A stretch of DNA of 7,033 nt from an uncultured Aquincola sp. (GTDB taxonomy: Bacteria; Pseudomonadota; Gammaproteobacteria; Burkholderiales; Burkholderiaceae), in NCBI GenBank assembly GCA_937883885.1, contig CAKZXL010000234.1, positions 1 through 7,033 of the forward strand. Direction: 5' to 3'. The notes below the pieces were generated by a model, which saw nothing but the letters and a program-made list of their open reading frames with translations, was not told where the DNA came from and ran no database searches. Positions 1 to 5,868 of this stretch are shown piece after piece; position 1 is the first letter of the stretch; every line of letters begins with the position of its first letter. A program made the position numbers and the translations under genes.

Positions 1-611
1 AACACATGGGTGATGTTCATGTCCCAGTCGTCCACCACCACCGCGAAGTTGTAGGTGGGCACACCGTCGGGCCGCACGATGATCAGGTCGTCGATCTCAC
101 GGTTGGCGATGCTGATGGGGCCCTTGACCACGTCATCCCAGGTCACCACGCCGTCCACCGGGTTGGCGAAGCGGATGGCCGGTGCCACGCCCACGGGCGG
201 CGGCGGCAGCACCTTGCCCGGCTCGGGCCGCCAGCGGCGGTCGTAGTGGGTCTTTTCGCCGCGGGCGCGCTGGGCTTCGCGCATCTCGTCCAGCTCGGCC
301 GGCGTGGCGTAGCAGCGGTAGGCGGTGCCGGCGGCCAGCATCTGGTCGATGACCTCGCGGTAACGGTCCAGCCGGCGCATCTGGTAGATCGGTCCTTCGT
401 CGTAGTCCAGGCCCAGCCAGCGCATGGCCTGCAGGATCTGGTCGACCGAATCCTGCGTGGAGCGGGCGACGTCGGTGTCCTCGATGCGCAGCACGAACTC
501 ACCACCGTAGTGGCGGGCATAGGCCCACGAGAACAGCGCGGTGCGCGCGGTGCCCAGGTGCAAAAAGCCGGTGGGCGACGGCGCGATGCGGGTGCGGACG
601 GGTTTTTTCAT
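1..611 (-). CDS. gltX: Glutamyl-tRNA synthetase, N-terminal part (cut by window edge)
   Basis: This is a class I aminoacyl-tRNA synthetase that charges tRNA-Glu with glutamate in the cytosol using ATP. The first 203 residues are present and the frame is open to the left edge, so the C-terminal half, including the KMSKS loop and anticodon-binding domain, lies outside. The HIGH-type signature appears as [14 protein letters not shown] (residues 11-24), followed by RIEDTD (42-47), the glutamate-specific active-site region. [22 protein letters not shown] (182-203, given here only as its ends DGVPTYNF and DMNITHV) is the conserved Rossmann-fold segment before the stem-contact domain. The start at 611 follows a GAAGG ribosome site at 9-nt spacing and gives the usual short N-terminus. 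The gene begins 12 bp after purF and is probably cotranscribed. The zinc-binding insertion is degenerate: C100 remains, but the positions matching the second and third E. coli cysteines are A102 and W127. GlnRS is unlikely because the motifs match GluRS. Confidence 0.96.
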   Translation of the reverse strand, partial: MKKPVRTRIAPSPTGFLHLGTARTALFSWAYARHYGGEFVLRIEDTDVARSTQDSVDQILQAMRWLGLDYDEGPIYQMRRLDRYREVIDQMLAAGTAYRCYATPAELDEMREAQRARGEKTHYDRRWRPEPGKVLPPPPVGVAPAIRFANPVDGVVTWDDVVKGPISIANREIDDLIIVRPDGVPTYNFAVVVDDWDMNITHV

Positions 612-620
612 GCGTATGCG

Positions 621-625
621 CCTTC
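621..625 (-). promoter_or_regulatory. gltX ribosome binding site overlapping the purF stop
   Basis: GAAGG lies 9 nt before the gltX ATG. Its first two bases are the last two of the purF TGA stop (TGAAGG), so ribosomes ending purF sit on the gltX initiation site. This favours translational coupling and supports the start at 611. Confidence 0.7.
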
Positions 626-2147
626 AGGCTTGCTCGGTGGCGCTTTGCAGGGCCAGGCGGCTGCGGTTGGCTTCTTCTTCTTCGGTGCCCTGGGAGCGGC
701 GCTGCTGCTCCATCGCGGTGAAGTCGGCGGCCGTCACTTCGCCGGTGATGTACAGCCCGTCGAAGCACGAAGCCTCGAAGGTGTTGATGCCTTCGTTGAG
801 CGTGCGCACCACGCGCTTCATCGCGTCCACGTCCTGGTAGATCAGCGCATCGGCGCCGATGTACTCGCGCACCTCTTCAATGGTGCGGTCGTGGGCGATC
901 AGCTCTTCACGCGTGGGCATGTCGATGCCGTACACGTTCGGAAAGCGCACCGGCGGCGCGGCCGAGGCCAGGTACACCTTGCGGGCGCCGGCTTCGCGGG
1001 CCATCTGCACGATTTCCTTGCTGGTGTTGCCGCGCACGATTGAATCGTCCACCAGCAGCACGTTACGGCCCTTGAACTCCACGCCGATGGCGTTGAGCTT
1101 CTGGCGCACGCTCTTCTTGCGCACGCCCTGCCCCGGCATGATGAAGGTGCGGCCGACGTAGCGGTTCTTGACGAAGCCTTCGCGGTAGGGCTTGCCCAGC
1201 TTCTGCGCCAGCTGCATGGCCGAAGGCCGGCTCGACTCGGGGATGGGGATCACCACGTCGATCTCGTTCGGCGGCATGGTGGAGATGACGCGCTGGGCCA
1301 GCGTCTCGCCCATGTTCAGCCGCGCCTGGTAGACCGAGATGCCGTCGATCACGGAATCGGGCCGCGCCAGGTAGACGAACTCGAACATGCAGGGGTTGAG
1401 CGTGGGCGACTCGGCGCACTGCTGGCTGTGCACGGTGCCTTCGAGGTCGATGAAGATCGCCTCGCCCGGCGCCACGTCGCGGGTGACGGCATGGCCGGTG
1501 CCTTCGATGGCCACGGTTTCACTGCCCACCATCACGGTGCGGCCCTCGGGGGTGACGGCCTCGCCGAACACCAGCGGGCGGATGCCGAACGGATCGCGGA
1601 AGGCCAGCAGGCCGTAGCCGGCGATCAGCGCCACTACCGCATACGAGCCCTTGATGCGCTTGTGCACCGCGGCCACCGCCTCGAAGATGACCTCGGGGTT
1701 CAGCGTCTTGTCGCGTGCGGCGCGGGCCAGCTCGTGCGCCAGCACGTTGATCAGCACCTCGGTGTCGCTCTCGGTGTTGATGTGGCGGCGGTCGACGTCC
1801 ACCAACTCCTGCTTGAGCGCCAGCGCATTGGTGAGGTTGCCGTTGTGCACCAGCACGATGCCGAAGGGCGCGTTGACGTAGAAGGGCTGCGCCTCTTCTT
1901 CGCTGTAGGCGTTGCCGGCGGTGGGGTAGCGCACCTGGCCCAGGCCCACGTCGCCCGGCAGGCCACGCATGTTGCGGGTGCGGAAGACGTCGCGCACCAT
2001 GCCGCGCGCCTTGTGCATGAAGCACTTGGTGCCCTGCATCGTGACGATGCCGGCGGCGTCCTGGCCGCGGTGCTGCAGCAGCAGCAGCGCGTCATAGATC
2101 AATTGGTTGACGGGCGCATGCGAGATGACGCCGACGATGCCACACAT
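624..2147 (-). CDS. purF: Amidophosphoribosyltransferase (glutamine PRPP amidotransferase)
   Basis: PurF makes 5-phosphoribosylamine from PRPP and glutamine, the first committed step of purine synthesis, in the cytosol. The protein has 507 residues, close to E. coli PurF. The N-terminal class II (Ntn) glutaminase domain begins MCGIVGV. Cys2 becomes the catalytic N-terminal Cys after Met removal, so there is no propeptide as in the B. subtilis type. Further glutaminase motifs are QHRGQD (25-30), VRYPTAG (72-78) and HNGN (101-104). The C-terminal phosphoribosyltransferase domain carries the PRPP loop VLLVDDSIVRGNTS (363-376) with the Asp pair D367/D368. The same frame is open up to 2417, but those 90 extra codons lie inside cvpA and resemble nothing; the ribosome site and the need for Cys after Met fix the start at 2147. 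The tail (about 480-507) is polar and acidic with a short Glu run. It starts 11 bp after cvpA, as in E. coli. Confidence 0.98.
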   Translation of the reverse strand: MCGIVGVISHAPVNQLIYDALLLLQHRGQDAAGIVTMQGTKCFMHKARGMVRDVFRTRNMRGLPGDVGLGQVRYPTAGNAYSEEEAQPFYVNAPFGIVLVHNGNLTNALALKQELVDVDRRHINTESDTEVLINVLAHELARAARDKTLNPEVIFEAVAAVHKRIKGSYAVVALIAGYGLLAFRDPFGIRPLVFGEAVTPEGRTVMVGSETVAIEGTGHAVTRDVAPGEAIFIDLEGTVHSQQCAESPTLNPCMFEFVYLARPDSVIDGISVYQARLNMGETLAQRVISTMPPNEIDVVIPIPESSRPSAMQLAQKLGKPYREGFVKNRYVGRTFIMPGQGVRKKSVRQKLNAIGVEFKGRNVLLVDDSIVRGNTSKEIVQMAREAGARKVYLASAAPPVRFPNVYGIDMPTREELIAHDRTIEEVREYIGADALIYQDVDAMKRVVRTLNEGINTFEASCFDGLYITGEVTAADFTAMEQQRRSQGTEEEEANRSRLALQSATEQA

Positions 2148-2152
2148 GGTTG

Positions 2153-2160
2153 TTTCCTTC
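2153..2160 (-). promoter_or_regulatory. purF ribosome binding site overlapping the cvpA stop
   Basis: GAAGGAAA, with AAGGA 7 nt before the ATG at 2147, is a strong site. As at gltX, the cvpA stop runs straight into it (TGAAGGA). It decides the purF start against the longer open frame. Confidence 0.8.
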
Positions 2161-2674
2161 AGCCCGGAAGGTGCCGGGCCACGTTCACCGGCAACACCGG
2201 CTTCAGTTCCTGCAGCATGGCACCAAGCCATGCCGCACCTCGAGATTCCTGCCACTGCGCCGAGGCGGCCGCAGGCGTGAATGCAATCACCGTGGCCAGT
2301 GCCAGCAGCAACACGCCGCCGCGCAACAGCCCGAAACCCGCGCCCAGCACGCGGTCCACGACACTCAGCGGCGTGGCCTTGACCAGCAGGCTGACCAGCC
2401 GGGCCAGCAAGCTCCACAGCATCAAGGCCAGCACGAAGGTCAGTGCAAACGCCGCACCGACATTGACCATGCTCTGCGGCTCACCCACCGGCAGATGGGC
2501 CGCCACGGTGGGCGTGAAGGCCTGCGCCGCGATGTAGGCCACCACCCAACCTATGAGGGACAAGACTTCGAAAATCAAGCCCCGCCACAGCCCGACGATG
2601 ACGGAGACGGCCAGCACCGCCAGCAGGGCCAGGTCGACCCAGCCGAGCGAGGAGGCGACTTCCACCGGCGTCAT
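2159..2674 (-). CDS. cvpA: CvpA family inner-membrane protein
   Basis: This is a small integral membrane protein of 171 residues, close to E. coli CvpA. The family was named for its need in colicin V production and has since been tied to envelope homeostasis; its molecular activity is unsettled. Four hydrophobic segments are visible at about 12-29, 33-51, 73-96 and 118-137. The family marks are the RG pair after the first segment (GLWRG, 28-32) and DRVLGAGFGLLRG (107-119) before the last one. A polar tail (about 138-171) follows. The ATG at 2674 is the first in frame and leaves a short N-terminus before the first helix. It starts 10 bp after the SPOR gene and has only a weak purine-rich stretch (GGGCGGG) ahead of it, so translation may depend on coupling to the upstream gene. 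The position before purF matches the conserved cvpA-purF pair and supports the call. Confidence 0.93.
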   Translation of the reverse strand: MTPVEVASSLGWVDLALLAVLAVSVIVGLWRGLIFEVLSLIGWVVAYIAAQAFTPTVAAHLPVGEPQSMVNVGAAFALTFVLALMLWSLLARLVSLLVKATPLSVVDRVLGAGFGLLRGGVLLLALATVIAFTPAAASAQWQESRGAAWLGAMLQELKPVLPVNVARHLPG

Positions 2675-2684
2675 GGCCCGCCCG

Positions 2685-3536
2685 TCAGAGGGTGAGCACG
2701 GCCGGCGCCAGGCCGGCGGAACGCATCTTGGAAGAGGCCTTGTCGGCTTCGTCGCGGGTGCTGAACGGACCCACGCGCACCCGGGTGCGCTTGCCGCCGC
2801 TGGTCTCCACCACCTGGGTGTAGGTCTTCAGGCCCAGCTTCTCGACCTTGGCGCGGGCATCGCGCACCGCATCGGCATCGGCGAAGGCGCCCACCTGCAC
2901 CACGAAGCGGCCGGCGGCCGGCTCGGAGGCCTTGGCGTCGGACTTGCCTTCGAGCAGCGCGCGCGCACGCTGGGTGTCGTCCTTGGGCTTGGCGGCGGCG
3001 GCAGCGGCGGCCTTGGCGGCCTGCTCGGCGGCGGCGCGGTCACGCTCGCGCTTGTCGGCAGCCTTTTCGGCGGCTTCGCGGCGCTCGGCTTCCTTCTTGT
3101 CGGCTTCGCGCTTGTCCGCCTCGCGCTTTTCAGCGGCGTGGCGCTTGTCGGCCTCGGCGTCGTGCTTGTCGGCGGATGAGGACGCTGCCTTGGGCGCAGC
3201 CGCGGCGGGCGCTGGCACCTCGCGACCGGCATCGCCGGCCTTCTCGGTCAGCACCTCTTCGGCGGGCGGCTGGCTGCGCTGGGCGCTGCGGGTGGGCGGC
3301 ACTTCCAGCGGCGCGGCGCTTTCCTTGCGCGGGATCTCGATCGGGATGTCCACCGGGATGGGCCGCGGCTGGGTTTCGAACAGCATCGGGAAGCCGATGA
3401 CGCCCACGCCCAGCAGCAGCACGGCGCCGATGAGCCGCCGGCGGGCGACGGTGCGGGCCCGCTGGACAGCCTCGGCCGGGTCGGCGGGCTCGCGGGCTGC
3501 GGAAGGTTGGCGCTTGAAGAAGGACAGCAGGCCCAT
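2685..3536 (-). CDS. dedD: SPOR-domain, single-pass membrane protein (DedD-like)
   Basis: This 283-residue protein is laid out like a bitopic SPOR protein. A short basic cytoplasmic N-terminus (1-34) is followed by one transmembrane segment (about 35-53, LIGAVLLLGVGVIGFPMLF). Next come a Pro-rich stretch (57-92), a long Lys/Glu/Ala/Asp/Arg linker (about 122-183) and a C-terminal SPOR domain (about 208-283). The SPOR domain starts RFVVQVGAFAD and contains VRVGPFSTRDEADK, both family signatures. SPOR domains bind denuded peptidoglycan glycan strands at the septum, so a role in cell division at the inner membrane is inferred, with the SPOR domain in the periplasm. The position between folC and cvpA is that of dedD in E. 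coli, whose product is shorter (220 residues); the excess here is mostly linker. No Shine-Dalgarno sequence precedes the ATG at 3536, but the N-terminus looks natural. The SPOR call is firm; orthology to DedD rests mainly on synteny. Confidence 0.9.
   Translation of the reverse strand: MGLLSFFKRQPSAAREPADPAEAVQRARTVARRRLIGAVLLLGVGVIGFPMLFETQPRPIPVDIPIEIPRKESAAPLEVPPTRSAQRSQPPAEEVLTEKAGDAGREVPAPAAAAPKAASSSADKHDAEADKRHAAEKREADKREADKKEAERREAAEKAADKRERDRAAAEQAAKAAAAAAAKPKDDTQRARALLEGKSDAKASEPAAGRFVVQVGAFADADAVRDARAKVEKLGLKTYTQVVETSGGKRTRVRVGPFSTRDEADKASSKMRSAGLAPAVLTL
2988..3173 (-). repeat. Imperfect repeats coding the charged linker of the SPOR protein
   Basis: This segment codes for residues 122-183 and consists of degenerate units such as EADKR, EKREADK, KEAERREA and EKAADKRE, ending in a poly-Ala run. 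At DNA level the plus strand shows recurring variants of CTTGTCGGC and CGCTT separated by GC-rich spacers. The composition predicts a long charged helix or coiled coil spanning part of the periplasm. Such tracts change length easily between strains by slippage or recombination (inference). Confidence 0.75.
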
Positions 3537-3625
3537 GCGTGGGAAGGGGTCGGGGCGATCGGAAGGGCTGGCCGGGCGGCACCGGCCTGGGCAAGACTGC
3601 CGGCCGTGGAGTCAACCCCTGGGGG
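3537..3625 (-). other. folC-dedD intergenic gap, 89 bp
   Basis: This is the longest gap in the window. Next to the folC stop it holds two GGGTTGAC copies (see repeat entry). Further in is a 6-bp inverted repeat, GGCCGG/CCGGCC with a 6-nt loop, at 3570-3587. The TTGAC elements resemble a sigma70 -35 box, but no -10-like hexamer follows at a suitable distance. There is no T-tract after the inverted repeat and no Shine-Dalgarno sequence before the dedD ATG. I see neither a convincing promoter nor a terminator. Confidence 0.5.
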
Positions 3626-3632
3626 TCAACCC
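3611..3632. repeat. Direct repeat GTCAACCC x2 at the folC stop
   Basis: GTCAACCC occurs on the plus strand at 3611-3618 and 3625-3632, a 14-bp period. Read on the coding strand it is GGGTTGAC, and the upstream copy contains the folC TGA stop. The second copy falls out of frame with folC. Confidence 0.7.
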
Positions 3633-4927
3633 GTGTGCTTGGCGCTCAGCCGCGGCAAACCGTCCTTCAGCACGCCGCCTACGGTGTAGAAAGAACCGAA
3701 GACCACGATTCTATCAGCCGGGTCTGCGGCGGCCACCGCGGCGGCCAGTGCAGCCGCCGGGTCGGGGTGGGTGTGCACCGTCACCGGCTGCTGGCGCGGC
3801 ATGGCCTGCACCGCGGCGGCCAGCTCGTCGGCGGTGGCGGCGCGGGCGGTGTCCAGGTTGCACAGGTGCCAGTGGTCCACCAGCGGCGAGAGCTTGGCCA
3901 GCAGCGCGGGCAGGTCCTTGTCGCGCATGGCGCCGAACACCGCATGCGTGCGCGGGAAAAAGCCCATCTGGTCGAGGTTGAGCGCCAGCGCCGCCACCGA
4001 CTGCGCGTTGTGCGCCACGTCCAGCACCAGCGTGGGCTGGCCGGGCACGATCTGGAAACGGCCCGGCAGGTCGACCAGCGCCAGGCCCTGGCGCACCGCC
4101 TGCGCGGTGATGGGCAGCTGCTGGTACAGCGCCTCGAACACCGCCAGCGCACCGGCGGCATTGAGCAGCTGGTTGGCGCCACGCAGCGCCGGATAGGCCA
4201 GCGCACTGAAGCGCCGCTGGCGGCCGGCCCACTGCCACTGCTGGCGGTCGCCGCTGTGGCGGAAATCGCGGCCCGCCAGCCAGAGGTCGGCGCCGATGGC
4301 CTGCGCATGGTAGATCACCGTCTGCGGCGGCATCGGGTCGCTGACGATCGCCGGCTTGCCCGGCCGCATGATGTGCGCCTTCTCGCGGCCGATGTCTTCA
4401 CGCGTCGGGCCCAGCCACTCGGTATGGTCGAGGTCGATGCTGGTGATCACCGCGCAATCGGTGTCGATGATGTTGACCGCGTCCAGCCGGCCGCCCAGGC
4501 CCACTTCCAGGATCACCAGGTCCAGCGGCGCATGCATGAAGGTGCGCAGGATGGCCAGCATCGTGAACTCGAAGTAGCTCAGCGTGGTGTCGCCGCGGGC
4601 GGCTTCCACCGCCTCGAAGTGCGGCAGCAGCGTGGCTTCGTCGGCCATGCGGCCGTTGATGCGGCAGCGCTCCTCGAAGTGCACCAGGTGCGGCTTGATG
4701 TACAGGCCCACGCGGTAGCCGGCGCACTGGGCGATGGCTTCCAGCATGGCGCAGGTGGAGCCCTTGCCGTTGGTGCCGGCCACGGTGATCACCGGCACGC
4801 TGAAACGGATGCCCAGGCGCTGGGCGACCGCGCGCACGCGGTCCAGCGTCATGTCGATGTTCTTGGGGTGCAGGCGCTCGCAGTGGGCCAGCCAGTCGGC
4901 GAGCGAGCGGGGGGGCGTCGTCAGCAT
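3626..4927 (-). CDS. folC: Dihydrofolate synthase / folylpolyglutamate synthase
   Basis: FolC adds glutamate to dihydropteroate to make dihydrofolate, then extends the polyglutamate tail of reduced folates, using ATP in the cytosol. The protein has 433 residues, normal for the bacterial bifunctional enzyme. The Mur-ligase-like fold is clear: P-loop GTNGKGS (51-57), SYFEF (117-121), EVGLGGRLDAVN (141-152), DLDHTEWLG (165-173), and REKA (181-184), whose Lys matches the carbamylated Lys of the family. In the C-terminal domain are DVAHNAQS (303-310) and GSFYTVGGVL (411-420). The N-terminal LHPKNIDMTLDRV (19-31) is also typical. The usual Ser/Thr-Ser-Pro-His motif reads IKPHL (77-81). The ATG at 4927 is the first possible in-frame start after an upstream in-frame TGA, although no ribosome site is visible. 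An ATG at 4937 is out of frame. The accD-folC-dedD order is the standard proteobacterial arrangement. Confidence 0.97.
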   Translation of the reverse strand: MLTTPPRSLADWLAHCERLHPKNIDMTLDRVRAVAQRLGIRFSVPVITVAGTNGKGSTCAMLEAIAQCAGYRVGLYIKPHLVHFEERCRINGRMADEATLLPHFEAVEAARGDTTLSYFEFTMLAILRTFMHAPLDLVILEVGLGGRLDAVNIIDTDCAVITSIDLDHTEWLGPTREDIGREKAHIMRPGKPAIVSDPMPPQTVIYHAQAIGADLWLAGRDFRHSGDRQQWQWAGRQRRFSALAYPALRGANQLLNAAGALAVFEALYQQLPITAQAVRQGLALVDLPGRFQIVPGQPTLVLDVAHNAQSVAALALNLDQMGFFPRTHAVFGAMRDKDLPALLAKLSPLVDHWHLCNLDTARAATADELAAAVQAMPRQQPVTVHTHPDPAAALAAAVAAADPADRIVVFGSFYTVGGVLKDGLPRLSAKHTG

Positions 4928-4995
4928 GGGCGCGCATGGTAGCGCGGCGACCGACGACGCCGGGCCGAAGGGTCAGGCGACCCTGCGACGGCGTG
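4928..4995 (-). other. accD-folC intergenic gap, 68 bp
   Basis: The gap holds one copy of an 11-bp direct repeat and a short hairpin (separate entries). No -35/-10 pair, no T-tract and no Shine-Dalgarno sequence before the folC ATG are visible. Confidence 0.5.
4969..4984 (-). other. Short hairpin between accD and folC
   Basis: AGGGTC and GACCCT form a perfect 6-bp stem with a 4-nt loop. It starts 12 nt after the accD stop in the transcript. No U-run follows, so it is not an intrinsic terminator. It could mark an mRNA end or pause, or be chance in GC-rich DNA. Confidence 0.4.
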
Positions 4996-5005
4996 TCAGG
5001 CGACC
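4972..5005. repeat. Direct repeat GTCAGGCGACC x2 spanning the accD stop
   Basis: The 11-mer GTCAGGCGACC occurs on the plus strand at 4972-4982 and 4995-5005, a 23-bp period. The copy at 4995-5005 contains the accD TGA stop and its last codons (Val-Ala). Sequence after each copy is also partly alike (GCGaCGGCG against GCGtCGGCG, offset by two bases), as an old small tandem duplication would leave. Confidence 0.75.
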
Positions 5006-5868
5006 GCGTCGGCGCTTTGGCGCTGCAGCATGCTCAGCGCGCTGGCGATGGTGGCGCGCAGCTGGCGGCGGTCCACGATCATGTCGATCGCGCCCTTTTG
5101 CACCAGGAATTCCGAGCGCTGGAAGCCTTCTGGCAGCTTCTCGCGCACGGTGTTCTCGATCACGCGCGGGCCGGCAAAGCCGATCAGCGCCTTGGGCTCG
5201 GCCATCACCACGTCGCCCACGAAGGCGAAGCTGGCCGACACACCGCCCATGGTGGGGTCGGTGAGCACGCTGATGTAAGGCAGCCGGGCCTTGGCCAGGC
5301 GGGTGAGCGCAGCATTGGTCTTGGCCATCTGCATCAGGCTCAGCAGCCCTTCCTGCATGCGGGCGCCGCCGGTGGCGGTGAAGCAGACGAAGGGCACGCG
5401 CTGCTCGACCGCGGCTTCCACGCCGCGCACGAAGCGTTCACCCACCACCGAGCCCATCGAGCCGCCCATGAAGTCGAACTCGAAGCAGGCGGCCACCAGC
5501 GGCACGGTGTGCACCGCGCCGCCCACCACCACCAGCGCATCGGTCTCGCCGGTGGTTTCCAGCGCGTCCTTCAGCCGCTCGGGGTACTTCTTGCTGTCCT
5601 TGAACTTGAGCGCGTCGACCGGCAGCACCTCGTGGCCGATCTCGTAGCGACCCTCGGGGTCGAGGAAGGCATCGAGCCGCTGGCGGGCGCCGATGCGGTG
5701 GTGATGGCTGCACTTGGGGCAGACGTTGACGTTCTGCTCCAGGTCGGTCTTGTACAGCACCGTTTCGCACGAGGGGCACTTGATCCACAGGCCCTCGGGC
5801 ACCGTGCGGCGCTCGTTCGGGTCGGTGGGCTGGATCTTGGGCGGCAGCAGCTTTTCAAGCCAACTCAT
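4996..5868 (-). CDS. accD: Acetyl-CoA carboxylase carboxyltransferase subunit beta
   Basis: AccD pairs with AccA (not in this window) to form the carboxyltransferase that moves CO2 from biotin on AccB to acetyl-CoA, giving malonyl-CoA for fatty acid synthesis. The 290-residue length is typical. The N-terminal four-Cys zinc ribbon is complete: CPSC (C31, C34) and CPKC (C50, C53), followed by [13 protein letters not shown]. The crotonase-like core shows [11 protein letters not shown] (134-144), the active-site glycine region [11 protein letters not shown] (164-174) and [13 protein letters not shown] (203-215). The same frame stays open upstream to 6270, but that part is trpA read out of frame. 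The ATG at 5868 has an excellent ribosome site and gives the family N-terminus [10 protein letters not shown]. It overlaps the trpA stop by four bases (ATGA), indicating translational coupling. The zinc domain in bacteria such as E. coli can bind nucleic acids and has been proposed to regulate its own translation; nothing here tests that. Confidence 0.98.
   Translation of the reverse strand: MSWLEKLLPPKIQPTDPNERRTVPEGLWIKCPSCETVLYKTDLEQNVNVCPKCSHHHRIGARQRLDAFLDPEGRYEIGHEVLPVDALKFKDSKKYPERLKDALETTGETDALVVVGGAVHTVPLVAACFEFDFMGGSMGSVVGERFVRGVEAAVEQRVPFVCFTATGGARMQEGLLSLMQMAKTNAALTRLAKARLPYISVLTDPTMGGVSASFAFVGDVVMAEPKALIGFAGPRVIENTVREKLPEGFQRSEFLVQKGAIDMIVDRRQLRATIASALSMLQRQSADAVA

Noticed and set aside
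6..1043. 345-codon plus-strand open frame antisense to gltX and purF
   Set aside because: It is rich in His, Val, Gly and Arg with no recognisable motif, and lies opposite two strongly conserved genes. GC-rich third positions suppress stops on the opposite strand.
2148..2417. 90-codon N-terminal extension of purF
   Set aside because: It is cvpA read in another frame. PurF needs Cys directly after the initiator Met, and a strong ribosome site precedes the ATG at 2147.
3570..3587. GGCCGG/CCGGCC inverted repeat as a terminator after folC
   Set aside because: The stem is only 6 bp and no T-tract follows on the minus strand; such palindromes are frequent at this GC content.
3612..3617. TTGACT as the -35 box of a dedD promoter
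   Set aside because: At 17 bp spacing the next hexamer is GCCCAG, and no -10-like sequence is found nearby.
3539..4942. 467-codon plus-strand open frame opposite folC
   Set aside because: Its composition is His/Gln/Arg/Ala-rich, typical of antisense shadows in GC-rich DNA, and the minus strand codes an unambiguous FolC over almost the same range.
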